64,000 nt of DNA from Butyrivibrio sp. (GCF_017635265.1 NZ_JAGBLU010000004.1:62001-126000), one strand, 5' to 3'; positions 27,505 through 37,263 are shown, counted from the stretch's first letter. Numbers and translations: made by a program. Notes: generated by a model not told the origin, from the letters alone.

Positions 27505-28512
27505 ATGATGAATCCAAAAGTAAGTATTGTAGTCCCCATATACAATGGAGAAAAATACATTGATAATTGCATAAATAATATTAAAAGGCAGACATATCAA
27601 GAGTTTGAACTGATATTGGTGGATGATGGGAGCACAGATAATACTGCTAAAATATGTGACTCTTATGCTGAGGATGATAAAAGGATAAAAGTTATACATC
27701 AAAAAAATAAGGGACTAAGCGCTGCAAGAAACGCTGGTACAAGAAGTGCTTTGGGAGAGTATCTGGTTTATGTAGATGTTGATGATGATATAACAAATAG
27801 TCTCCTTGAAGATAACGTTTTACTTGCAGTTAAAAACGATGCAGATGTAGTCATGTATAACTTTTGGTACTACAACGTTGATACCAAAGAGAAAAAAGAA
27901 AACTTAATAGGTGAAGATTTTGTTGGAAATTCAGAGGAGTTTTTTAAGACCTTTTTGATAAAAGCCATTAGTCATGAAGTTTTTAATGCCCCATGGAATA
28001 AACTGTATAAGCTCAGCTTTTTAAGAGACAATAATCTTAAGTTTTTTGAAGAGTATCCAATATATGAAGACATAATATTTGGTACAAAAATGTTTCAGTT
28101 TGCAGAGAAAATAGTAGTTAATGACAACATGTACTACGTATATTATGTCAGAAGTTCAGGGAGCCTGATCACAAAATATGTTGACGGATATTTTAAAAGT
28201 GTATCTAAGTTTTATAGTAATGCACTGGATTATTGCTCAAAATATCAGGAAAACGAAGAACAGAAAAAAAAGTTTGCAGGTTTGTATGTAAGACTTGTGA
28301 CAACGAATTTAAAGCAGATAAGTTGTAATGATAAATTAGATAAGGAACAAAAGCAGGAACTAATATCAAATATATGTAATGATGAGCTTTTTAAGTCTGC
28401 TTTAAAAACTGCTGATTTGGGACCAAGAAAAATGTTTGTTAAGCACTTTGCTCTTACAGGTAATTCAAAGGCTGTAGAGACAATGTATAAATTTCTTGGA
28501 AATTTTAGATAA
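27505..28512 (+). CDS. GT2 glycosyltransferase
   Basis: Family 2 transferase of 335 aa. It begins VSIVVPIYNGEKYIDNC with ILVDDGSTDNT, GLSAARNAGT and the metal site VYVDVDDDI (about 90), a variant of DSDD with Val. A conserved EDIIFGTKMF follows near 193. It has AAGGCGG upstream and starts directly after the histidine kinase stop. It should add one sugar of the repeat unit. Asp-Val-Asp-Asp-Asp keeps the needed acidic residues. Confidence 0.9.
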   Translation: MMNPKVSIVVPIYNGEKYIDNCINNIKRQTYQEFELILVDDGSTDNTAKICDSYAEDDKRIKVIHQKNKGLSAARNAGTRSALGEYLVYVDVDDDITNSLLEDNVLLAVKNDADVVMYNFWYYNVDTKEKKENLIGEDFVGNSEEFFKTFLIKAISHEVFNAPWNKLYKLSFLRDNNLKFFEEYPIYEDIIFGTKMFQFAEKIVVNDNMYYVYYVRSSGSLITKYVDGYFKSVSKFYSNALDYCSKYQENEEQKKKFAGLYVRLVTTNLKQISCNDKLDKEQKQELISNICNDELFKSALKTADLGPRKMFVKHFALTGNSKAVETMYKFLGNFR

Positions 28513-28531
28513 TGAATGAAAAGAGAGCCAA

Positions 28532-29782
28532 ATGAGTAACATACTACAACTAAAAAGAGTTATCAAAGAAAAATGCACAGTGTCATATGAATATAGGGTA
28601 GAAGGAAAATGGCTTAAATACTTTAATTTGAACGAAAGCTTTTTTATAACCTATCCATTTGATATAAGTGATGTTCCGGACAGCATCCTGACAGTGCCAT
28701 TTGTCTGCAATTTCTTGCCTGCAATATGGCTTTGCGATGCCAAAGCTGTTATACCCTCGATAGATAAGGATTTTTATGAGCAGATAGATAATATAAAAAA
28801 GGGATATATGGATATGTATCCTATGCTCGAGTTTAAAGGAGTATTAGAAGTAAAAGAAGTCCTTACAAATAATGAAAGCGAAGATGGTGGATCAGCTCTT
28901 TTATTTAGCGGCGGTGTTGACGCTTATACAAGTCTTATAAGGCATATAAATGAAAAACCACTTTTAGCAACCCTTTGGGGGCCGGACGTAGACATAGATA
29001 ATGAGGCAGGCTGGAGCAAGGTAAAAAAGGGAATAATGGAAACTGCAGACGACTTTGACCTTGAGTTTATTCCTATAAAGACTGCTATGAAAAAGGTGAT
29101 AAATGAACCATGTCTTACAGGGCTTGTCAGTGCTTCGAAAGATGACTGGTATCATGGCTTTCAGCATGGAATTGCCATTATTTCCCATATGGCACCAGTT
29201 GCATACAAGAAAGGCTTGTCTAAAGTATATATTGCATCTTCTTTCCCTGCTTATGCCAAAGGAACATACACCTGTGCCAGCGATCCTACAATTGATAATT
29301 ATATGAAATACTGCGGATGCTCAACAATCCATGATGGGTATGAACTGGACAGGCAGCAGAAGATTCATTACATAGTTGAAGAAAAAAACAAGCATAATTA
29401 TAAAGTAAGGCTTCATGTATGCTGGGAATCTGACGGTGGAGAAAACTGTTGCCATTGCGAAAAGTGTTACAGGACCGTCATAGGAATAGTTGCTGAAGGT
29501 GAAAATCCTTTGAACTATGGTTTTAACTGGTCAGGAAAAAACATAAAGGTCATGAAAAAAGACTTCAAGACCAAACTGGTTATACCTGAAAACAGAATAA
29601 ATACCCGCTATATAATCCCTCAGACAATTATGAAGGAAAACATTCATAAGCTTACAAATGCTAAGGATTACAAGTGGTTTATGGAGATGGATTTTTCCAG
29701 GTTTAACAGATATTTTTTGAAGCTGCTTTATAACAGCAAAGTGGCCAGAAAAATAAGAAATGTAACGTCAAAAATAAAATAA
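28532..29782 (+). CDS. PP-loop ATPase-like protein, unknown function
   Basis: Protein of 416 aa with an ATP-pyrophosphatase-type P-loop, LLFSGGVDAYTSL (about 128-140), in which Ala replaces Ser of SGGxDS. A Cys-rich element CCHCEKCYRT lies near 311-320 and may bind zinc. The same element combination is seen in uncharacterised proteins of polysaccharide loci; PP-loop relatives include QueC, N-acetyl sugar amidotransferases (WbpG) and the MurL epimerase. It probably activates a carboxyl or carbonyl group by adenylation, on a sugar or on a peptide substituent (inference). Exact role not recognised. The C-terminus is basic. Confidence 0.75.
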   Translation: MSNILQLKRVIKEKCTVSYEYRVEGKWLKYFNLNESFFITYPFDISDVPDSILTVPFVCNFLPAIWLCDAKAVIPSIDKDFYEQIDNIKKGYMDMYPMLEFKGVLEVKEVLTNNESEDGGSALLFSGGVDAYTSLIRHINEKPLLATLWGPDVDIDNEAGWSKVKKGIMETADDFDLEFIPIKTAMKKVINEPCLTGLVSASKDDWYHGFQHGIAIISHMAPVAYKKGLSKVYIASSFPAYAKGTYTCASDPTIDNYMKYCGCSTIHDGYELDRQQKIHYIVEEKNKHNYKVRLHVCWESDGGENCCHCEKCYRTVIGIVAEGENPLNYGFNWSGKNIKVMKKDFKTKLVIPENRINTRYIIPQTIMKENIHKLTNAKDYKWFMEMDFSRFNRYFLKLLYNSKVARKIRNVTSKIK

Positions 29783-29804
29783 TCTCATTGGAGCGAAATT
29801 TAAG

Positions 29805-31328
29805 TTGGAATCAAGAACACAAAAAGCCAAAAAGAATATTGGAATGTCAGTATTGCAGAATATGATAAATCTTGGCATTACAATGGCCGGAAGAATAGTC
29901 TTTGCAAGATGTCTGTCATCTAGTTATTTTGGAATAAACGGATTGTTTGCAAATGTGCTTGGAATGTTGTCAATAGCTGATCTTGGAATGACAACAGCAA
30001 TGATGTATAGAATGTACAAACCACTTGCTGAAAATGATCAGGAAAAACTTGCATCACTTGTATCATTTTTCAGAAAAGTATTTTTAATAATAGCAGCAGT
30101 TGTTTTTGCTGTAGGTATAAGCCTTATACCTTTTCTGAAATATATAGTAAACCTTCCAAGCGATATTCCAAATCTATATGTTTTCTACTTTTTAAACTTA
30201 ATAGGAACTACAATGTCGTACTTTTTTATATATAGGACGATACTTGTAACCGCAGATCAAAAGAATTACCTTCTTGTCAGAAGCAGTATTATTTTTAAGA
30301 TAATAACGTTTGTGCTTCAGATGGTCGTTCTTATTTGTTTAAAGAGCTATTTAGGATACTTGATAATTCAGATTTCTGTAAGCATCGTGAACAATCTTTA
30401 TCAGAATCACATAGCACTTAAGTTATATCCTTTCCTTAGAAATATTAAGCCCGTAAAGCTTCCTGTGAATGAAATTAAGTCAATTTTCATAGATATCAAG
30501 GCACTGTTTTTGTACAGAATCAGTTCTGTCATTCAGTCAAATACTGACAGTATTCTGATTTCCATATTTGTTGGAACCATTACTGTAGGATATTACTCAA
30601 ACTATACAGCTATAACAGTTAATGTTGTTGCTATCCTTAATATGATTTTTAACAATTTAAAGGCCGGTGTAGGCAATAAAGTTGCCATGGATGACTCGGG
30701 CGATGACGCATATAAGCTGTTTAGAACCATGGAGCTTTTTAATTACTGGCTTGTTCTTGGAAGCAGTATTGCTATTTTTGTTTTATCAGCGCCCTTTATG
30801 GAGCTTTGCTATGGCTCAGAATATGTGCTGTCAGATATAGTGGTGTTTGCTATAGTGCTGAATTTTTACGTTAATAATATCAGACAGACTATGTGGGCAT
30901 ATCGGGAAGCTACCGGAATATTCAAGCAAACGCAGTATATAACTATGGTAACAGCGACACTTAATGTGGTGCTTTCAATCATATTTGGTAATCTGTGGGG
31001 GCTGTTTGGAATAATTATTGCGACAGTTCTTGCAAAGCTTTTGTTTGCCTGGTGGAGAGAACCACAGATACTATTTGGTGTATGTTTCCATAGAAATCCA
31101 ATAAGTTATTATACGACATACATAATAAGACTTCTTTACGGCGTACTGCTTGGAGGAATCGTACATTTTGTTTGCAGGCATTTACCGGCATTTAATGTTC
31201 TGACAACGCTTATTTTGAATACGATTGTTGCAGCTGTTCTTACATTGGCTGGACTTTTACTATATTCATTCAGACAGGAAGAATTTAAATATCTTAAAGG
31301 ATATTTTCTAAAAGGATTAAAAAAATAA
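29805..31328 (+). CDS. Wzx-like polysaccharide flippase (MATE/MVF fold)
   Basis: Membrane protein of 507 aa with about 14 hydrophobic helices in the oligosaccharide flippase family. It begins with the family-type amphipathic start and NMINLGITMAGRIVFARCLSSSYFGINGL. It should flip the undecaprenyl-linked repeat unit to the outer face for the Wzy-like polymerase. The start is a TTG (29805) with GGAG eleven bases upstream; an internal ATG at 29844 is less likely because it would cut into the first helix. The C-terminal part ends with a short basic tail. Confidence 0.88.
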   Translation: MESRTQKAKKNIGMSVLQNMINLGITMAGRIVFARCLSSSYFGINGLFANVLGMLSIADLGMTTAMMYRMYKPLAENDQEKLASLVSFFRKVFLIIAAVVFAVGISLIPFLKYIVNLPSDIPNLYVFYFLNLIGTTMSYFFIYRTILVTADQKNYLLVRSSIIFKIITFVLQMVVLICLKSYLGYLIIQISVSIVNNLYQNHIALKLYPFLRNIKPVKLPVNEIKSIFIDIKALFLYRISSVIQSNTDSILISIFVGTITVGYYSNYTAITVNVVAILNMIFNNLKAGVGNKVAMDDSGDDAYKLFRTMELFNYWLVLGSSIAIFVLSAPFMELCYGSEYVLSDIVVFAIVLNFYVNNIRQTMWAYREATGIFKQTQYITMVTATLNVVLSIIFGNLWGLFGIIIATVLAKLLFAWWREPQILFGVCFHRNPISYYTTYIIRLLYGVLLGGIVHFVCRHLPAFNVLTTLILNTIVAAVLTLAGLLLYSFRQEEFKYLKGYFLKGLKK

Positions 31329-31343
31329 TCGGAGGATGAAAAG

Positions 31344-32039
31344 ATGGGTGAGGTATTAGTAAACGTCTATCGAAGTGAATGGAAGTTTTATATAAGTCTT
31401 TCAGAGTATTACTATCTTAAGAGCATGCTTGAACTTGTTATGACACCTGATCCAAACATGGGAGACAGAGGAGAATACTATATCAGAAGTTTATATTTTG
31501 ATTCTGTAGATAACATGGATTACATGACGAAAATGGCTGGGGTAGAAAACAGAAAAAAAATAAGGCTTAGGATATACGATACATCAGATGACAATGTTAA
31601 GCTTGAGGTTAAGAACAGATACAATTCTTATATGCTAAAGGAATCTTTGGTTATCCCAAAGCCGGATGCCCTTTGTCTGATAAATGGAGAGTTTGAAGTT
31701 CTTGATAAATATGAAAAAAAGACTGCTAAAAAAGTGAGAAATCTGATGGAGAATTATATTTATTCTCCCAAAACAATAGTTGATTATGAAAGGGAAGCTT
31801 TTATATATCCCGAACATAATGTAAGAGTTACTTTCGATAAGAATATAAGAGGGGCTGCATCAGACAGGTTATTTGATCCATGCTTAGGGATGACGTCGCT
31901 TTTAAGAGAGCCTGTGATGGTTCTCGAAGTTAAATATAACCAGATTTTACCAAGATTTATCAAAGATGCCATAAGCAGTGGACGGCTGCTTAATTCATCA
32001 ATAAGCAAGTACTGTATGGCAAGAGAATTATTAGGATGA
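31344..32039 (+). CDS. VTC-domain (polyphosphate polymerase-like) protein
   Basis: Protein of 231 aa of the VTC family, related to the catalytic tunnel domain of the yeast vacuolar transporter chaperone. The start VYRSEWKFYIS (RxE-K motif), IRSLYFDSVDN, KIRLRIYD, KLEVKNR, VDYEREAF and VLEVKYN provide the basic and acidic residues that line the triphosphate tunnel. Bacterial members are linked to DUF4956 and CotH genes, as here, and polyphosphate synthesis is proposed but not established. GGAGG lies eight bases before the start. Confidence 0.9.
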   Translation: MGEVLVNVYRSEWKFYISLSEYYYLKSMLELVMTPDPNMGDRGEYYIRSLYFDSVDNMDYMTKMAGVENRKKIRLRIYDTSDDNVKLEVKNRYNSYMLKESLVIPKPDALCLINGEFEVLDKYEKKTAKKVRNLMENYIYSPKTIVDYEREAFIYPEHNVRVTFDKNIRGAASDRLFDPCLGMTSLLREPVMVLEVKYNQILPRFIKDAISSGRLLNSSISKYCMARELLG

Positions 32040-32052
32040 GGGAGAAAATGAA

Positions 32053-32724
32053 ATGAGCAAAAAAGAACTACTTTATTATTTACTAGAAAACAACACAAAT
32101 ATTTCAATTGCGGAGATAGCTATAGGCATTATAATGTCTGTACTTTTGGCATTTTTCATTTACGTTGTATATAAAAAGACATATACAGGTGTAATGTATT
32201 CCAAGAATTTTAATGTTACGCTTTTACTTATAACAATAATAACAACCATGGTAATGATGATTATCGGAAGCAATCTGGCTCTTTCACTTGGAATGGTTGG
32301 TGCCCTTTCAATCATCAGATTCAGGACTGCTGTAAAGGATACAAAAGACAGTGCATATATTTTCTGGGCTATTGCAGTGGGAATTGCCTGTGGATCAGGT
32401 ATATATACGATAGCTATTTTAGGAAGCATCGTAATAGCGCTTATTCTTATATTTATGAACAAGGGAGCATTTGATGATAACACATACCTGGTTATTGTTC
32501 ACGGCACCGACAATCTTGACATCGATAAGGTGAGCGAAGCAGTAGAGAAGAATTGCAAAAAGACAAATCTCAAGATGAAAAATGTCACATCGAAAAGTAT
32601 TGATGTCACATATGAAGTTTCTTTTGTAAAAGGGAAAGATTCTGATCTTGTAAAGGATGTAAAGGACATTGAGGGAATAACAGCTATTAATGTGGTTACG
32701 TATAATGGAGAGATTGCGGGATAA
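32053..32724 (+). CDS. DUF4956 membrane protein
   Basis: Protein of 223 aa with an N-terminal membrane domain of four helices (about 17-130) and a soluble C-terminal domain with an ACT-like beta pattern (TYLVIVHGTDNLD onwards). The conserved loop LGMVGALSIIRFRTAVKD is the family hallmark. DUF4956 proteins occur next to VTC and CotH genes in many bacteria; their function is unknown, possibly transport or signalling with the VTC protein. The gene is 13 bases after the VTC gene and 2 bases before the CotH gene. Confidence 0.9.
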   Translation: MSKKELLYYLLENNTNISIAEIAIGIIMSVLLAFFIYVVYKKTYTGVMYSKNFNVTLLLITIITTMVMMIIGSNLALSLGMVGALSIIRFRTAVKDTKDSAYIFWAIAVGIACGSGIYTIAILGSIVIALILIFMNKGAFDDNTYLVIVHGTDNLDIDKVSEAVEKNCKKTNLKMKNVTSKSIDVTYEVSFVKGKDSDLVKDVKDIEGITAINVVTYNGEIAG

Positions 32725-32726
32725 TT

Positions 32727-34994
32727 ATGAGTAAGCGCCGAAAAAGGATAAAAATAGCAGGCTTTATTGCCATTGGATTTCTTATAGCTATTATGATCTT
32801 TTGTATTTGTGTAGATGTAAGACATATAGGAAAATATCCTGATAATGAGACTGGTGTGACTCTTTGCATAAATGAAGTTATGTATGCAAATCTGGGAATG
32901 ATATTGGATTATGATGGGGATAATTCCGATTGGATAGAAATATATAACTATGGAAAAGAAGCTATAGATTTGAGTGGCTATTCTATCTCAGATCATTCAG
33001 GTAAAAGTAAGAGATGGTTTTTTCCAAAATCGTCTATTGATGCAGGAAAGTATATGATTTTTTGGGCATCCGGAAAAGATAAAGTCACATCAGATGGCGA
33101 AATTCACACTGATTTTATGATTGGTGATTCGGAGACAATCACTCTTTTCGACAGAGACGGAAATGTAATAGACAAACTTTTTGTAAATGAAAACGTAGAT
33201 CCGGGAGTGTCTGTAGGCAGATTATATAAGGAGCCTGATTCTTTTGCACTTCTTTCAAACAGTTCACCGGGAGAAGAGAATAATGCCCAGCCAATATCCT
33301 ATGTGACAAAAACAGACAGTTCTCTTTCTGCCCCTGTTTTGTCCAGAAAAACCGGAGTTTATGATGAAGAGTTTGAACTTTCTATAACTGTGGAAGATGA
33401 TAGTGCAGTGATTCTATATACTTTAGACGGATCAGACCCTACAGCTTCATCTTTAGTGTATACAAAGCCAATTAAAATAACTGACAGGACAGGTGAAGAT
33501 AGTACAATCGCAGATGTTAAGACTACACCCAATTATGAGATGAACTATAGCTGGGAAAACTCATATACCTATAAGGCGACCGTGGTGAAAGCAAGAACAA
33601 TGAAAAATGGAGTACTTTCCGACAAGATCGTGACCGGTTCTTACTTTATTTCACCTGACACGGACTTTAATATTGTCTCACTTACAGTTGACGCAGATAA
33701 ATTATTTGACAAGTGGGACGGGCTATATGTGCCCGGCTCTACTTATTATATTTGGAAAAAATATAATAAAGAGAGTAAAAACAATGTTTATCCTCCGGCA
33801 AACTATGATAGTGATAATAAAGTAAGAGGATATGTTGAAATACTTGATAACAGCGGGAAAGTAATAAGTGATGGCAATGTGGAACTTGGAATAATGGGAG
33901 CTGCATCAAGATCACTTCCTGCAAAAAGCTTAGAGCTTGATATGGCCGATAATAAAAAGGCCTTTGACCCAGGTATTTTTACCTTACTTCCGGAGGAAAG
34001 TACATGCACTGATGAGGGGCTTGATGAAATTGTTCTTCGCCCTTCCGGAACAGATTTTAACAGGACTATGTTTTGCGACATTTTATCTCAGTCCATTGTT
34101 GCAGGTAAAATGAATGTAACCTATATCGGGGCACAGAATGCTGTTTTGTTTATCAACGGCGAGTATTGGGGAATACATAACATAAGAGAAAGCTATGATG
34201 AAGATTATTTTTACAGGCACTACGGCATTGATCCTAAAAATCTTACTATGATCAAGCTAAATACAGATGTAAGCCCTTATACCCCTGAGGTTTCAAATGG
34301 TGATTTATCAGAACTTCAGGATTATTATGAGCTTGTTAAATATGTTCAAAGCCATGACCTTTCTGATGATGACAATTATGAATATGTAAAAAGTCAGGTT
34401 GATATAGATAGTCTGATTGATTATTACATAGCGGAAATGTATTTTGGAAATGATGACTGGCCGGGAAATAACTTCAGAATCTGGCGGGCAGATCAGGAAG
34501 GAAACGACTATGGCGATAATAAGTGGCGTTTTATTTTGTATGATATAGATGATGGATTTCTTTATCCTGAATTTGATACTATCGAATATATCCTTAATGG
34601 GGATTATGACAAAAAAGCCATAGAAGGCATTAATTTAAACTATGATGCTAACAGGGAACTGATTTGCGCACTGATTAAAAATGAAGAGTTCGGGAATGCT
34701 TTTTTTGACAGGTTTGAGGAGTGCCTTAACACTGTTTTTGCAACGGACAACGTTATAGATTATATAGATTCCTTTGAAGATATTTATTCATCTGAAATGG
34801 ATGATCATTTTTTGAGATGGCATACGACTGATGGATGGCTAAAAAGAATTAAGAATATGGTGAAGTATACATATTCTGAAAAGGATCTTTACACATATGA
34901 AAAGTGGGAAGAAAAAGTTGACAAAATGAGACTCTTTGCAGAGGAAAGGCCAGATAATCTCAGGACATTTATTTACAACTACAGAAATGAATAG
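32727..34994 (+). CDS. CotH-family protein kinase with lamin-tail domain
   Basis: Surface-exposed protein kinase-like protein of 755 aa. A single N-terminal membrane anchor (about 9-29) is followed by a lamin-tail domain (INEVMYANLG to about 150), a CHB_HEX_C-type domain (ILYTLDGSDPTASS, about 230) and an intact CotH kinase domain (about 310-700). Conserved motifs are all present: RPSGTDFNRTMFCDIL, FINGEYWGIHNIRESYDEDY, YFGNDDWPGNNFRIWR and WRFILYDIDDGF. CotH phosphorylates Ser-rich coat proteins in Bacillus; the target here may be a surface protein or peptide of this locus. It completes the VTC-DUF4956-CotH triad. Confidence 0.92.
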   Translation: MSKRRKRIKIAGFIAIGFLIAIMIFCICVDVRHIGKYPDNETGVTLCINEVMYANLGMILDYDGDNSDWIEIYNYGKEAIDLSGYSISDHSGKSKRWFFPKSSIDAGKYMIFWASGKDKVTSDGEIHTDFMIGDSETITLFDRDGNVIDKLFVNENVDPGVSVGRLYKEPDSFALLSNSSPGEENNAQPISYVTKTDSSLSAPVLSRKTGVYDEEFELSITVEDDSAVILYTLDGSDPTASSLVYTKPIKITDRTGEDSTIADVKTTPNYEMNYSWENSYTYKATVVKARTMKNGVLSDKIVTGSYFISPDTDFNIVSLTVDADKLFDKWDGLYVPGSTYYIWKKYNKESKNNVYPPANYDSDNKVRGYVEILDNSGKVISDGNVELGIMGAASRSLPAKSLELDMADNKKAFDPGIFTLLPEESTCTDEGLDEIVLRPSGTDFNRTMFCDILSQSIVAGKMNVTYIGAQNAVLFINGEYWGIHNIRESYDEDYFYRHYGIDPKNLTMIKLNTDVSPYTPEVSNGDLSELQDYYELVKYVQSHDLSDDDNYEYVKSQVDIDSLIDYYIAEMYFGNDDWPGNNFRIWRADQEGNDYGDNKWRFILYDIDDGFLYPEFDTIEYILNGDYDKKAIEGINLNYDANRELICALIKNEEFGNAFFDRFEECLNTVFATDNVIDYIDSFEDIYSSEMDDHFLRWHTTDGWLKRIKNMVKYTYSEKDLYTYEKWEEKVDKMRLFAEERPDNLRTFIYNYRNE

Positions 34995-35017
34995 AAAATG
35001 AGTAGTCGGGGGACGTA

Positions 35018-36109
35018 ATGAATAAGGATAATTTGAAATATTGGCTGTTTAGGACAATAAGGATTGTAGGGAGATTTTTTTATAAAAAGCATGTGTGGCT
35101 TTTGAGTGACAGAAAAAGTGCAGCCGGAGATAATGGCGAGGCAATGTTTAAATACCTTCAATCCAAGGATATAAATTCAATATTTGCCATTTCCAAGAAT
35201 TCTCCTGATTATGAGAAAATGGCACGGATTGGTAAGGTAGTGGATTATGATTCACTTTATTACAAATTTTTATTATGTGTTTGCGATGTGCATTTAAGTT
35301 CTCAGATGATACATATGGAGACTCATCGTGAAACTTTTCAGGTATTTTTGCAACATGGAGTGACCATGGATGACATGCATTCTATGATAAATCCGGCTTC
35401 TCACGAGAATTTTTATATTGTGGTTTCAGGAAGACAGGAGTATGAATCTATGGCTCAAAAGCCGTACATACTAAAAAAGAAAAACATCCTTTTGACCGGG
35501 CTTCCGCGATTTGACTATAGAAAAGATGAATCAGAGAAAAAAATTCTTATTTCCTTTACCTGGAGACAAAATTTATCCGCCTGCAAAAAAGAAGACTTTG
35601 TTAAATCAGACTATTATAGGGCATACAACAGTATTTTTAATGATGAAAGAATAAAAGAAGCGTCTGAGAAATACGGTTATAAGATTCTTTTTAAGCTTCA
35701 TCCCGAAATGAATAGCTTTATGTCTTCTTTTAATGTCCCAGACTGGGTTGAAATCGCAGATGCAGGATATACCGAGCTTATAAATAAATGCAAAATGCTT
35801 GTAACAGATTATTCATCCCTTGCATTTGATTTTTCTCATTTGGGAAAAAATGTTATCAATTATATTTTTGATTTTGACAGCTTTTGGAACAGCACACACT
35901 TTAGGTCAAAGGGATACTATGACTATGAGAATGGACTTGGAATCTGTGCTAAAACTCATGAGGAATTCGTAAACAAGCTTATAAGCTGTATGGAAAATGA
36001 TTGCAGGTTAAGTAAAAATCAGCAGGAAAGAATTAAAGATTTCTTTGCATATATAGATAAGAACAACTGTGAGAGAGTCTATGAAGAGGTCTGTAAAATA
36101 TTGAAATAA
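35018..36109 (+). CDS. CDP-glycerol glycerophosphotransferase-like protein (TagB/TagF family)
   Basis: Protein of 363 aa in the glyphos_transf group, which transfers glycerol phosphate or ribitol phosphate from the CDP-activated form to teichoic acids or capsule sugars. Family features are VFLQHGVTMDDMHS (about 107-120), LLTGLPRFDY (about 160), FKLHPEMN (about 227) and the CDP-binding VTDYSSLAFDFSHLGKN (about 262). It would add a phosphodiester-linked polyol to the polymer, a second source of negative charge besides pyruvate. It has no membrane helix; attachment through a basic N-terminus is likely. Confidence 0.9.
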   Translation: MNKDNLKYWLFRTIRIVGRFFYKKHVWLLSDRKSAAGDNGEAMFKYLQSKDINSIFAISKNSPDYEKMARIGKVVDYDSLYYKFLLCVCDVHLSSQMIHMETHRETFQVFLQHGVTMDDMHSMINPASHENFYIVVSGRQEYESMAQKPYILKKKNILLTGLPRFDYRKDESEKKILISFTWRQNLSACKKEDFVKSDYYRAYNSIFNDERIKEASEKYGYKILFKLHPEMNSFMSSFNVPDWVEIADAGYTELINKCKMLVTDYSSLAFDFSHLGKNVINYIFDFDSFWNSTHFRSKGYYDYENGLGICAKTHEEFVNKLISCMENDCRLSKNQQERIKDFFAYIDKNNCERVYEEVCKILK

Positions 36110-36127
36110 ACTTTGGGAATGGGATAA

Positions 36128-36275
36128 ATGGCCGGAAGCGATTTGATATCTGTTATCATGCCTGTATATAACAGGGAAAAATATATAAGAAAAGGAATTT
36201 GATTTGGCTCTTTTTAGATTTGGTGTTGATTTTGATCTGTATTTCTTTGTCAGAAGCATATTGAGAAAGACATGA
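36128..36275 (+). pseudogene. GT2 glycosyltransferase remnant (internal deletion)
   Basis: An ATG at 36128 opens a frame reading MAGSDLISVIMPVYNREKYI that stops at 36200. Shifted by one base, 36195-36275 reads FDLALFRFGVDFDLYFF. The first piece matches the N-terminus of the intact GT2 at 39604 (DLISVIMTVYNRENYV) and the second matches its C-terminal DIALYKFGVGTRS. The gene has thus lost about 280 internal codons, leaving the two ends joined. It marks the left side of the kinase-precursor-cyclase block. Confidence 0.8.
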
Positions 36276-36321
36276 ATAATCAAATAATTGTACTTTTTTA
36301 AGAACGAAAGAGAATGTGAAA

Positions 36322-37239
36322 ATGAGAAAATATAAGCTGTTTGGACTGGTAATTGAATCTGATATTGATTTTTTGCAGCTGATGTTGGCTGACCAAAATG
36401 ATAGTAATGATGTTGTCACAGTTCACGCCGGAAAGATTTCTGAAATAGTTGATAAAGAGCTTGAAGGAGAGAGTGTAAATTATAAAGTGGGACTTGAGTT
36501 TTCCTGTTTTAGAAACAGCTATGGATACTATGTCATAAACGGTGGTAATGAAATTATTTATGAATCTAAAGAGGGAGTGGATTTAGAAGCAATAAAGGCC
36601 TTTATACTTGGCTATTGTATTGCCATGCTGCTACTTCACAAAAGGACACTTTCCATACATTGTAGTGCAGTATGTGATGATAATTCTGACAATGACGGTG
36701 CAATACTTATAACAGGAGAGTCAGGTGCAGGGAAATCTTCGCTTACCAGAAAACTAATCGAATGCGGCTATAAGGTAATGTCAGATGATATTGCAGCGAT
36801 AAAAAAGGTCACTTTGGACGGAGAAGAGAAATGCCTTGTTTATCCGGCATTTCCCTATCAAAAACTTTGTAGGAATGAAGTTGAGAAAAGAAGCTTTGAT
36901 TCTGATGAAATTATCTATATAAATGAAGACAAGGATAAGTTTTTAGTTCCATTAAAAGATACCTTTATAAAGGAGCCTCGCAAGCTTAAAGGAATGATAT
37001 TTTTAACTGTTTGTGATGAAAAAGAAATAAATGTTCAAAGGCTTTCGGGAATTATGCAGCTTATGGCACTTAAGCAGAATCTTTTTCTTCGTAAATTTTA
37101 TGGAGACTGGCAGAAAGATCCAGAGATACTTCAGTTATGTCTTCAAATATCCGAGAAGTGCCCTGTTTATCTTATTAAACGCCCCAAAGAGGGGGATACA
37201 TTATCCGAGATTGCTGAAAAGGTGAAAACGTTATTTTAA
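36322..37239 (+). CDS. HPr kinase-like protein (lasso precursor kinase type)
   Basis: Protein of 305 aa of the HPr-kinase-related group. An N-terminal domain of about 95 residues precedes a P-loop kinase domain with HCSAV, Walker A GESGAGKSS (about 131-139) and the downstream acidic MSDDIAAI (about 155), as in HprK. It lacks a recognisable phosphorylase loop of true HprK. In paeninodin-type lasso clusters a kinase of this family phosphorylates a Ser side chain at the C-terminus of the precursor; the same is inferred here because the precursor and cyclase genes follow directly. The ATG at 36322 has a Shine-Dalgarno-like AAAGAG; a GTG six bases earlier is possible. Confidence 0.85.
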   Translation: MRKYKLFGLVIESDIDFLQLMLADQNDSNDVVTVHAGKISEIVDKELEGESVNYKVGLEFSCFRNSYGYYVINGGNEIIYESKEGVDLEAIKAFILGYCIAMLLLHKRTLSIHCSAVCDDNSDNDGAILITGESGAGKSSLTRKLIECGYKVMSDDIAAIKKVTLDGEEKCLVYPAFPYQKLCRNEVEKRSFDSDEIIYINEDKDKFLVPLKDTFIKEPRKLKGMIFLTVCDEKEINVQRLSGIMQLMALKQNLFLRKFYGDWQKDPEILQLCLQISEKCPVYLIKRPKEGDTLSEIAEKVKTLF

Positions 37240-37263
37240 TAAATTGTTACAGTTATGATAGAT

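Noticed and set aside
36322-37239. True HPr kinase/phosphorylase (hprK)
   Set aside because: No HPr or sugar-control genes are nearby, the phosphorylase signature is not visible, and the precursor-cyclase neighbours fit the lasso-cluster kinase group.
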